In this document: piece after piece, positions 1 through 4,606 of the stretch | Layout: every line of letters begins with the position of its first letter | Position numbering within the stretch: position 1 is the first letter of the stretch | NCBI GenBank assembly: GCA_009781575.1 | Contig: WQXW01000152.1 | Location: forward strand, 1-5,326 | Length of the DNA: 5,326 nucleotides | Direction of reading: 5' to 3' | Source: Solirubrobacterales bacterium | GTDB lineage: Bacteria > Actinomycetota > Thermoleophilia > Solirubrobacterales > Solirubrobacteraceae | Notes under the pieces: generated by a model | Told to the model about the DNA's origin: nothing | Database searches by the model: none | Seen by the model: only the letters and a program-made list of their open reading frames with translations | Position numbers and translations under genes: made by a program

Positions 1-1
1 C

Positions 2-295
2 CAAGCGGCCGAGGAGCTGCTTGTCAGCGTCGTATCGTTCATCGAGATCGGCGTGAAGGCGTCAGTGGGCAAGCTCACCATCCCCAAGGAGCTCTACGAC
101 CGAACGACCGACAGCGGCGCCCGGATACTCGGCCTGACACCCGAGCACGGCCTCGGCGTGGCTGCTCTGCCGCTGCACCACCGGGACCCGTTCGACCGTC
201 TGCTGATCTCACAGGCGCGCCACGAGCGACTGTCGATCGTAACCGCCGATCCCCAGTTCGCTGCCTACGACGTGCCCGTCGTGGCCGCCACGTAG
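2..295 (+). CDS. VapC-like PIN-domain ribonuclease toxin (5'-truncated by window edge)
   Basis: The reading frame is open from the first base of the window and ends at a TAG at 293-295, giving 97 residues that lack the N-terminus. The protein resembles PIN-domain nucleases of type II toxin-antitoxin systems (VapC; COG3744/Sll0205-like), which cleave RNA with a Mg2+-binding acidic cluster. Visible hallmarks are the S-F-I-E-I-G-V-K segment followed by GKL-x-IP (fragment residues 12-28, acidic E15), the HHRDPFDRLLI block (59-69, acidic D62 and D65), and TADPQFAAYDVPV near the end (81-93, D83). The missing part would hold the first catalytic Asp, usually in an LLLDTH-type start. An internal GTG at 53 could be misread as a start, but it lies inside the conserved domain. 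A VapB-like antitoxin would be expected just upstream, outside the window. The repeat copy A begins at the very next base after the stop. Family assignment is confident from motifs; activity and partner are inferred. Confidence 0.88.
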   Translation, partial: QAAEELLVSVVSFIEIGVKASVGKLTIPKELYDRTTDSGARILGLTPEHGLGVAALPLHHRDPFDRLLISQARHERLSIVTADPQFAAYDVPVVAAT

Positions 296-402
296 CTCGA
301 ACACACCTGTCAGAGGCGCCGTTGGTGGATTCAAAATGGGGATTCGTTCGGCGCGGAACGAATCCGCAGAACAAAAAACCCAACGGCCGCAGCTCGACCG
401 GC
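296..402 (+). repeat. 107-bp palindrome-bearing interspersed repeat, copy A
   Basis: This copy aligns without gaps to the reverse complement of 3568-3674, with about 89 of 107 positions identical by hand count. It begins immediately after the PIN gene stop codon. It contains an outer inverted repeat, GCCGTTGG (318-325) with CCAACGGC (380-387). Inside that is a perfect 10-bp inverted repeat, GGATTCGTTC (340-349) with GAACGAATCC (356-365), around a 6-base GC loop. An additional GGATTC at 327-332 is an alternative partner for the right arm. The A-rich segment at 370-378 is shared with copy B. The function is unknown; a REP/MITE-like element or a structured RNA are the main options. Confidence 0.85.
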
Positions 403-480
403 ACCGCTTTGCTCAGATTGATCGAATGCAAGCCCCACATCCCCCTCCTCGGCGAGCCCCTTCTCCGTGGGCCGGCGAGA

Positions 481-486
481 TAGGGT
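481..486 (+). promoter_or_regulatory. -10-like box TAGGGT, likely leaderless promoter of the hydroxylase gene
   Basis: TAGGGT fits the actinobacterial -10 pattern TANNNT and is followed by exactly seven bases before ATG 494, which would put the transcription start at or next to the start codon. The same arrangement, TAGGCT plus seven bases plus GTG, precedes the MFS gene at 4594. No clear -35 hexamer is visible. The AGGG in the box could instead be read as a Shine-Dalgarno sequence. Confidence 0.45.
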
Positions 487-493
487 TCGGTTC

Positions 494-1288
494 ATGTGGG
501 ATCGCATCGTCGCGCTCACGATCTCGGTGGGGGAACGGATCCTGGCGCCGATCGAGCGCTTCGTCGGGCGGCGCTCGCTGGTCGGCGACAGCGCGTTCCT
601 CGAGCTCGAGGACTTCCCCTGGGTGGCCGAGCTCGAGCGCAACTGGGGGATGATCCGCGAGGAGCTCGCGCGCGTGCTGGAGGATCGCGACGCGCTGCCC
701 AACTTCCAGGAGATCTCCAAGGACCAGATCGAGATCACCGACGACGATCGCTGGAAGACCTTCTTCCTGTACGGCTTCGGCTTCGAAGCGGAGCTCGGCG
801 TGCGGATGTGCCCCCGCACCGCGGCGCTCATGCGCCAGATCCCCGGCATGACGACCGCGATGTTCTCGATCCTCTCCCCCCGCAAGCACATCCTCGATCA
901 CCGCGGCCCCTACAAGGGCGTGGTGCGCTACCACCTGGGGCTGATCGTGCCCCACGATCGCGAGGCGTGCCGAATCCGCGTCGGCGAGGAGGTGCGCCAC
1001 TGGGTGCAGGGCCGCAGCATGATCTTCGACGACACCTACAACCACGAGGTGTGGAACGACACCGACGAGACCCGCGTGGTGCTGTTCCTCGACGTGCTCC
1101 GCCCTCTCCCCTTTCCCGACTCGCTGATCAACCGCGCGATCGTGAAGGCGATCGGCCTCTCCCCCTTCGTGCTGGACGCCAAGCGCAACCAGCGCGCGTG
1201 GGAACGGCGCTACCTGGCGCGCCGCGCCGCCGCCGCCGCCGCCGCTACGCCGGCTCGGTGTGAATCAGCACCTGCTCCACCCCGCTGA
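494..1288 (+). CDS. Aspartyl/asparaginyl beta-hydroxylase-type 2-oxoglutarate/Fe(II) dioxygenase
   Basis: This 264-residue protein belongs to the aspartyl/asparaginyl beta-hydroxylase (AspH/LpxO-type) superfamily, which hydroxylates a substrate using O2, 2-oxoglutarate and Fe(II). The core spans about residues 70-205. H136 in DHRGPYKG and H184 in NHEVWND match the two iron-ligand histidines of human AspH. R145 (VVRYHLGL) and R194 (TRVVLFLDV) lie 9 and 10 residues after them, the spacing of the AspH 2-oxoglutarate-binding and active-site arginines. The N-terminus (IVALTISVGERIL) is only mildly hydrophobic, so a cytosolic or membrane-associated location is possible. The start at ATG 494 is preferred over GTG 467 because TAGGGT lies seven bases upstream and GTG 467 has no ribosome-binding site. 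The C-terminus ends in a seven-alanine run and a Pro-rich tail, which is antisense to the end of the convergent CDF gene. The substrate (protein, peptide or lipid) cannot be told; LpxO-like lipid A work is unlikely if the host is an actinobacterium. Confidence 0.88.
   Translation: MWDRIVALTISVGERILAPIERFVGRRSLVGDSAFLELEDFPWVAELERNWGMIREELARVLEDRDALPNFQEISKDQIEITDDDRWKTFFLYGFGFEAELGVRMCPRTAALMRQIPGMTTAMFSILSPRKHILDHRGPYKGVVRYHLGLIVPHDREACRIRVGEEVRHWVQGRSMIFDDTYNHEVWNDTDETRVVLFLDVLRPLPFPDSLINRAIVKAIGLSPFVLDAKRNQRAWERRYLARRAAAAAAATPARCESAPAPPR
1226..1246 (+). repeat. GCC trinucleotide run encoding polyalanine
   Basis: Six GCC units followed by GCT encode residues 245-251 (seven alanines) near the end of the hydroxylase. 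The run abuts and partly overlaps the stop codon of the convergent CDF gene (TAG on the minus strand at 1245-1247). Changes in unit number would lengthen or shorten the alanine tract of the hydroxylase in frame without touching CDF coding sequence. Confidence 0.7.
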
Positions 1289-2606
1289 GCCGCGCGCGGA
1301 TGCGCCGCTCGGCCTCGGTCGCGCATGAGTGCGCCTGCTCGAGTGTCGCCTCGGGGTCGAGCTCGAGCGTGAGCAGCAGCACGATTCCGCCCTCGGTCTC
1401 GCGGAAGCGCAGCTCCCCCGGCTCGCGCGCGGTCAGCTCGCGCACGATCGCGCGCACCTGATCGCGCTCTCGCTCCAGCCCCGCGCGCTGGCTGGCCGGG
1501 GTCGCGCCGTCGCTCTGCAGCGGCTCGATGTGCGTCCGCACGCGGCCGATCTCGGGCGCCGCCTCGAGGATCGCCGCCTCCACCTGGCTTGCGATCTCGT
1601 GCGCCGCCCGCAGCGTCAGGCCGCTGGGCAGCTTCATGTGCAGCGTCAGCTCGGTGCCGTCCGCCACGCGCAGCAGCACCACGTTGTGCACCTCGCGCAC
1701 CTCCGGGATCGCCAGCGCCGCCGCGGTGGCGCGCTGGCGCAGCGGGCCCAGCCCCGCGTCGGGCTCCACGTGCACCACCACGTCCGCGCCCGGCAGCCGC
1801 CGCGCGATCGCCTCCTCGATCGCGCTCGCCACCGCGTGCGCTCTGGAGATGGCCACGTCCGGTTCGACCGCCACCACCACGTCCGCGAAGTGCGTGCCGC
1901 CCGACTGGCGCATGCGCAGGCGGCGCAGCGCCAGGTGCTCGCCCACGCCCTCGATCGCCTCGCGCGCCGCGCGCTGGGCCGCGCCGGCGGAGGCCTGGTC
2001 CATCAGCGCGCGCGCGTTGCGCCGCGCGAGGCGGCCCGCCGAGAAGAGCACCAGCCCCGCCACCAAGAGCGCGGCCACCGCATCGGCGCGCGGCTCACCC
2101 GCGCGCACCAGCACGAGGCCCACCAGCACCGCGCCGGAGCCCAGCATGTCCAGCGCGAAGTGCAGCGCGTTGGCCTCCAGCGCCGGGCTCTCCGTGCGGC
2201 GCGCCACGCGGCGCGAGATCACCGTCCTCGACGCGTCCACCACGATCACCACGCCGATCACCGCCAGCGCATATCCGTGCGCGTCCACGTGGTGCACCGG
2301 CCCGGTCAGCCGCGCCAGCGCCTCGACCGCGATCGCGATCGCCACGATCACGAGGATGCCGGCCTCGGCCAGCGCCGAGAGGTGCTCGGCCTTGCCGTGC
2401 CCGAAGGGGTGCTCGCGGTCGGGCGGGCGCACCGCCACGCGCACCGCGAAGAAGGTCAGCAGCGCCGCCACGAGGTCGCTCGCCGAGTGCGCCGCCTCCG
2501 CGATCAGCCCGAGGCTGTGCGTCAGCAGGCCCGTGACGAGCTTCAGCGCGATGAGCGCCGCGGCGGCCACCACCGAGGCCAGTGCCGTGCGCTGCTGCAC
2601 ACGCAT
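1245..2606 (-). CDS. Cation diffusion facilitator (CDF) metal efflux protein with three tandem C-terminal dimerisation-like domains
   Basis: This 453-residue inner-membrane protein looks like a CDF family metal/proton antiporter that exports Zn2+ or related divalent cations. Six membrane segments fall at about residues 9-29, 33-55, 80-98, 112-130, 147-167 and 174-190. The transport site is visible as H40xxxD44 in the second segment and H149xxxD153 in the fifth, the HD/HD set common in zinc-type CDFs; the loop HPFGHGKAEHL (66-76) is also characteristic. The cytoplasmic part is about 250 residues, far longer than the usual 80-100. It reads as three consecutive ferredoxin-like (ZT_dimer) units ending VHVEP (278-282), THIEP (358-362) and IHTEP (448-452). 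ATG 2606 sits three bases after the ccdA stop, so translation is probably coupled. The last 44 bp overlap the convergent hydroxylase gene. Family is certain; metal specificity is inferred. Confidence 0.93.
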   Translation of the reverse strand: MRVQQRTALASVVAAAALIALKLVTGLLTHSLGLIAEAAHSASDLVAALLTFFAVRVAVRPPDREHPFGHGKAEHLSALAEAGILVIVAIAIAVEALARLTGPVHHVDAHGYALAVIGVVIVVDASRTVISRRVARRTESPALEANALHFALDMLGSGAVLVGLVLVRAGEPRADAVAALLVAGLVLFSAGRLARRNARALMDQASAGAAQRAAREAIEGVGEHLALRRLRMRQSGGTHFADVVVAVEPDVAISRAHAVASAIEEAIARRLPGADVVVHVEPDAGLGPLRQRATAAALAIPEVREVHNVVLLRVADGTELTLHMKLPSGLTLRAAHEIASQVEAAILEAAPEIGRVRTHIEPLQSDGATPASQRAGLERERDQVRAIVRELTAREPGELRFRETEGGIVLLLTLELDPEATLEQAHSCATEAERRIRARLSGVEQVLIHTEPA

Positions 2607-2609
2607 CGC

Positions 2610-3383
2610 TCAGATGCCCGAGAAGTCCAGCCCCGTGCCCTGCAGCAGGTTGTTGGCCTGTGTATTGAGTGTCGTGAACTCGCCGGTCAGGATCAGCGCG
2701 CCCAGCGCCACCATCACCGCGCCGCCCACGCCGATCACGACCGGGAAGTGGCGTTTGACGAGCGTGAGCGCGCCGGCGAGCCGCTCGAACGCCAGCGCCA
2801 GCAGCAGGAACGGGATCGCCAGCCCCGCCGAGTAGAAGGCCAACAGCAGCGCGCCGTGCGCCGCCGAGTTGGAGATCGCAGCCTGCGTGAGGATCGCGCC
2901 CAGGGTCACGCTCGTGCACGGCGTCCACGCGATCGCGAACGCCGCGCCCGCGATCACCGGCCCGCCGCGGCCCGCCAGCCGCGTGAGCCCCTCCGAGTGC
3001 CACTCGAAGTTCAAAAAGCGCACGAACGGCGTCGCCATGAACAGCACGCCCATGAGGATGATCAGCACGCCACCCACCTGCTCCAGCGTGTGGCGGTGGG
3101 TGTTGAGCGTCGAGCCCACCACCGTCGCGCCCAGGCCCAACAGGATGAAGATCGCCGAGAAGCTCGCGATGAACAGCAGGCTGGGCACGAGCACCCGGCG
3201 CACCCGCGCCCGGCCCAGCTCGGCCGGCGTCACGCCGATCACGGTCGACAGGTAGCCCGGCACCAGCGGCAGCACGCACGGCGAGAGGAACGACACCAGC
3301 CCCGCGGCCACCGCCAGCGGGATCCCCACCCCGCTCGCCGTGTCGGGATTCGCGGCGGCCAGGATCAGCGCGTGCGCGCCCAT
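2610..3383 (-). CDS. ccdA: CcdA/DsbD-family membrane thiol-disulfide electron transporter
   Basis: This 257-residue polytopic protein resembles CcdA, the short DsbD-like transporter that passes electrons from cytoplasmic thioredoxin to extracytoplasmic thiol proteins, classically for cytochrome c maturation. Six hydrophobic segments lie at about residues 20-48, 64-90, 100-122, 142-168, 175-200 and 212-236. The redox cysteines are C36 in SFLSPCVLPLVPGYLS and C156 in AIAWTPCTSVTLGAIL. These are in the first and fourth segments, as expected for the family, and they are the only cysteines in the protein. The second motif departs from the usual TPC-x-GP form: TSV follows the cysteine. The start is ATG 3383, preceded by a GGTGAG ribosome-binding-like sequence that lies across the stop of a short coding-like remnant. 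The stop is three bases before the CDF gene, so the two are probably one operon. No TlpA/ResA-type partner is seen next to it. Length is normal for CcdA. Confidence 0.9.
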   Translation of the reverse strand: MGAHALILAAANPDTASGVGIPLAVAAGLVSFLSPCVLPLVPGYLSTVIGVTPAELGRARVRRVLVPSLLFIASFSAIFILLGLGATVVGSTLNTHRHTLEQVGGVLIILMGVLFMATPFVRFLNFEWHSEGLTRLAGRGGPVIAGAAFAIAWTPCTSVTLGAILTQAAISNSAAHGALLLAFYSAGLAIPFLLLALAFERLAGALTLVKRHFPVVIGVGGAVMVALGALILTGEFTTLNTQANNLLQGTGLDFSGI

Positions 3384-3387
3384 CCGC

Positions 3388-3549
3388 TCACCGCCACTGC
3401 TCGCGCGCCGGCTCGCGGCCCACCGGGCCCACCTGGCCCACCTGGCCCACCGGCTCGCGCTCGGCGACCTCGTCCCCCGCGGCCTCCGGCTGGGCGCGCT
3501 GCGGGGGGCTTTCTATTTGCCTGCCTGTGACAGTGAAGTGGCGATTCAC
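3388..3549 (-). pseudogene. Possible C-terminal gene remnant or small ORF just upstream of ccdA
   Basis: One minus-strand frame ends with TGA at 3388-3390, four bases before the ccdA ATG. From about 3507 to the stop its codons are strikingly coding-like: nearly all A/T bases fall at second codon position and third positions are G or C. The peptide is low-complexity and Glu/Arg/Val/Gly-rich (EREPVGQVGQVGPVGREPA), with a three-residue repeat coming from a 9-bp DNA repeat. Upstream of about 3507 the codon signature is lost. The only candidate start is GTG 3549, giving about 53 residues, and it has no visible ribosome-binding site. I therefore see either the tail of a gene whose body was lost, or a small unrecognised protein translationally linked to ccdA. 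The short length and very high local GC mean the codon signal could be chance. Confidence 0.28.
3416..3451. repeat. Four tandem copies of a 9-bp unit (NGGCCCACC)
   Basis: Four head-to-tail units lie at 3416-3424, 3425-3433, 3434-3442 and 3443-3451. They read CGGCCCACC, GGGCCCACC and twice TGGCCCACC, differing only in the first base. Because the unit is three codons long, the repeat keeps frame in the minus-strand remnant, where it encodes iterations of V-G-Q/P/R. It lies 33 bases upstream of the ccdA start. Confidence 0.8.
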
Positions 3550-3567
3550 ACAAAATGCGAGGTGCCC

Positions 3568-3674
3568 GCCGGGCGAGCTCCGTCCGTTGCGTGTTTTGTT
3601 TTGAGGATTGGTTCCGCGCGGAACGAATCCTCTTTTTGAATCCCCCAACGGAGTCTCGGACAGCCGTGTTCAAG
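3568..3674 (-). repeat. 107-bp palindrome-bearing interspersed repeat, copy B (inverted relative to copy A)
   Basis: The reverse complement of this segment aligns without gaps to 296-402. The outer inverted repeat is TCCGTTG (3583-3589) with CAACGGA (3646-3652). The inner palindrome spans 3603-3632: GAGGATT and AATCCTC flank a perfect 14-bp core, GTTCCGCGCGGAAC (3611-3624), with a single G-G mismatch in each arm position (3610/3625). A run of five T follows it on the plus strand (3633-3637). Like copy A, it lies downstream of a gene and reads in that gene's direction, here the minus-strand YceH-like gene. Confidence 0.85.
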
Positions 3675-3698
3675 GCCGAGGCCGCGCCAGATTCCCGC

Positions 3699-3712
3699 AA
3701 AATGCGCATTTT
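3699..3712. repeat. 14-bp perfect palindrome at the 3' end of the YceH-like gene
   Basis: AAAATGCGCATTTT is a perfect palindrome whose last base is shared with the stop codon of the minus-strand YceH-like gene (3712-3714). The arms could form only a short hairpin with a T-run after it, so a weak bidirectional terminator is possible. Part of it (CAAAATGCG, 3698-3706) is also repeated directly at 3551-3559, on the other side of repeat copy B. Confidence 0.5.
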
Positions 3713-4518
3713 CAGTGCGCCCGTGCGGCGGGCCCGGGGCGGGCATCAGGCTGATCAATGCGGCACGCCGAATCAGAAACCGACCCCTCCCCCTCCGACC
3801 CGTCGGCCTCGAGCTCGAGGGAGTGCTCGTGCATCGGGTTCTCGGCCGGCCGCTCGCCGCTGAGCCGCCGCAGCTCGCCGACCTCTCGCTCGAGGCGCGC
3901 CACCCGCTCGGTGAGCTGCGCCAGCGCGGCCGCGTCGCCCGCGGCCGGGAGGCCGGGCGCGGCGCCCGCGGCGGCGGTTCCGCCAGGGGTCGCGGTGCTG
4001 GCGGCGATGGAGCTCCCGTCGACGCCCTCGTCCTCCTCGCCGGCGAGCAGGTGGACATAGCGCTCCTCCTTCTGGCCCGGGCGGCGCTCCAGGCGGGCGA
4101 CCAGGCCGCGCTCGATCAGCCGCGCCAGCGTGTCGTGCACGGCGCCCAGATCGGCGAAGGCGTGCATGCGGTCGGTGCGCTGCTTGAGCTCGCCCGGCGT
4201 CTGCACTCCGCGGAGCATCAGCACGCACATCACCGCCTGCTCGTCGGGGCCCATCGGCAGCGCGTCGGCCAGCAGGTGGCGGTACTTCTCGGCCCTGCTG
4301 GTGTGGCCGCTGGCCAGCCGCACCAGGCCGCGCCGGTGCAGGCGGCGCAGCGCCTCGCGCAGCGTGGCCTCGTCGTAGCGCACCACCGGATCGCGGTTGG
4401 TCGACTGGTTGCACGCCAGCCGCAGCGAGTTGAGCGACAGCGGATACACGTCGGGGGTCGTGCGCTGCTTTTCGAGCAGGCAGCCAAGCACGCGGATCTC
4501 TGGCGCTGTCAGCTCCAT
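3712..4518 (-). CDS. YceH family protein (DUF480/UPF0502)
   Basis: This 268-residue protein matches the YceH (DUF480) family of tandem winged-helix proteins, whose molecular role is not settled. The family signature is clear at the N-terminus: ELTAPEIRVLGCLLEKQRTTPDVYPLSLN (residues 2-30), then ACNQSTNRDPVVRYDE (35-50). A second winged-helix unit covers about 88-157: GPDEQAVMCVLMLRGVQTPGELKQRT and the LIERGLVARLERRPGQKEERYVHLL stretch. Residues 160-195 form an Ala/Gly-rich linker. Residues 197-222 look like a short coiled coil (LTERVARLEREVGELRRL), as in other family members, and an acidic tail with a basic end follows. ATG 4518 is chosen because it starts exactly at the family N-terminus with GGCAGG just upstream; the open frame continues further upstream but over non-conserved sequence. 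It is divergent from the MFS gene. DNA binding is inferred from the fold only. Confidence 0.9.
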   Translation of the reverse strand: MELTAPEIRVLGCLLEKQRTTPDVYPLSLNSLRLACNQSTNRDPVVRYDEATLREALRRLHRRGLVRLASGHTSRAEKYRHLLADALPMGPDEQAVMCVLMLRGVQTPGELKQRTDRMHAFADLGAVHDTLARLIERGLVARLERRPGQKEERYVHLLAGEEDEGVDGSSIAASTATPGGTAAAGAAPGLPAAGDAAALAQLTERVARLEREVGELRRLSGERPAENPMHEHSLELEADGSEGEGSVSDSACRIDQPDARPGPAARAH

Positions 4519-4529
4519 CTGGCCTGCCA

Positions 4530-4535
4530 ATCGTA
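4530..4535 (-). promoter_or_regulatory. Candidate -10 box TACGAT for the YceH-like gene
   Basis: On the minus strand TACGAT fits TANNNT and lies 11 bases before ATG 4518, which would give a leader of a few bases. A GGCAGG ribosome-binding-like sequence is in the same short spacer. There is no clear -35 element. Position and match are suggestive only. Confidence 0.3.
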
Positions 4536-4551
4536 GCCGCGCGCGCGCGGC
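4536..4551. repeat. 16-bp CG-alternating palindrome in the divergent promoter region
   Basis: GCCGCGCGCGCGCGGC is a perfect palindrome with a 12-base run of strictly alternating C and G. It lies between the two divergent genes, immediately upstream of the candidate -10 box of the YceH-like gene. It could be an operator, a site prone to Z-DNA formation, or a chance result of very high GC content. Confidence 0.5.
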
Positions 4552-4593
4552 GTGGCCGCCCCGAGCGTGTCGCGCTCCGGCCGGGGGGCCGCG

Positions 4594-4599
4594 TAGGCT
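4594..4599 (+). promoter_or_regulatory. -10-like box TAGGCT, likely leaderless promoter of the MFS gene
   Basis: TAGGCT is followed by seven bases (4600-4606) and then GTG 4607, the same geometry as TAGGGT before the hydroxylase start. This places transcription initiation at the start codon and supports GTG 4607 as the true start. The GGGG in the spacer is a poor ribosome-binding site at that distance. No -35 hexamer is evident. Confidence 0.5.
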
Positions 4600-4606
4600 G
4601 GGGTCC

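Larger units (their letters stand above)
3384..3711. other. 328-bp region without a convincing intact gene between ccdA and the YceH-like gene
   Basis: This stretch separates two minus-strand genes. From right to left it holds a 14-bp palindrome abutting the YceH-like stop, copy B of the 107-bp repeat, an AT-richer segment at about 3510-3560 that could contain the ccdA promoter, and the coding-like remnant with its 9-bp tandem repeat. In the AT-richer segment a small inverted repeat, GTGAA (3533-3537) with TTCAC (3545-3549), is operator-like but short enough to be chance. No tRNA or CRISPR structure is apparent. Confidence 0.6.

Noticed and set aside
296..402. Repeat copy A as an intrinsic terminator for the PIN gene
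   Set aside because: On the plus strand the hairpin is followed by A-rich sequence, not a T-run; the T-rich side is on the opposite strand.
331..440. Similar peptides translated from the two repeat copies (for example ending VLRI-S-NES-F)
   Set aside because: The similarity follows the DNA repeat in several frames on both strands, and the frames are short and lack proper starts. It reflects the repeat rather than a protein.
467..493. GTG 467 as the hydroxylase start
   Set aside because: It would add MGRRDRVRF in front of the apparent N-terminus, has no ribosome-binding site, and would put the TAGGGT box inside the coding region.
3423..3451. Collagen-like GGPGGPGGP peptide on the minus strand
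   Set aside because: It comes from an alternative frame of the 9-bp tandem repeat. The neighbouring frame has the better codon signature and the stop placed next to ccdA.
1329..3530. A 733-residue plus-strand open frame
   Set aside because: It is antisense to the CDF and ccdA genes, is extremely Arg/His/Gln-rich and has no domain motif. It is a shadow of GC-biased codons on the minus strand.
296..3674. The inverted repeats as ends of one composite transposon carrying the genes between them
   Set aside because: The enclosed genes are ordinary chromosomal functions with no transposase or integrase, and each copy is itself a complete symmetric element.
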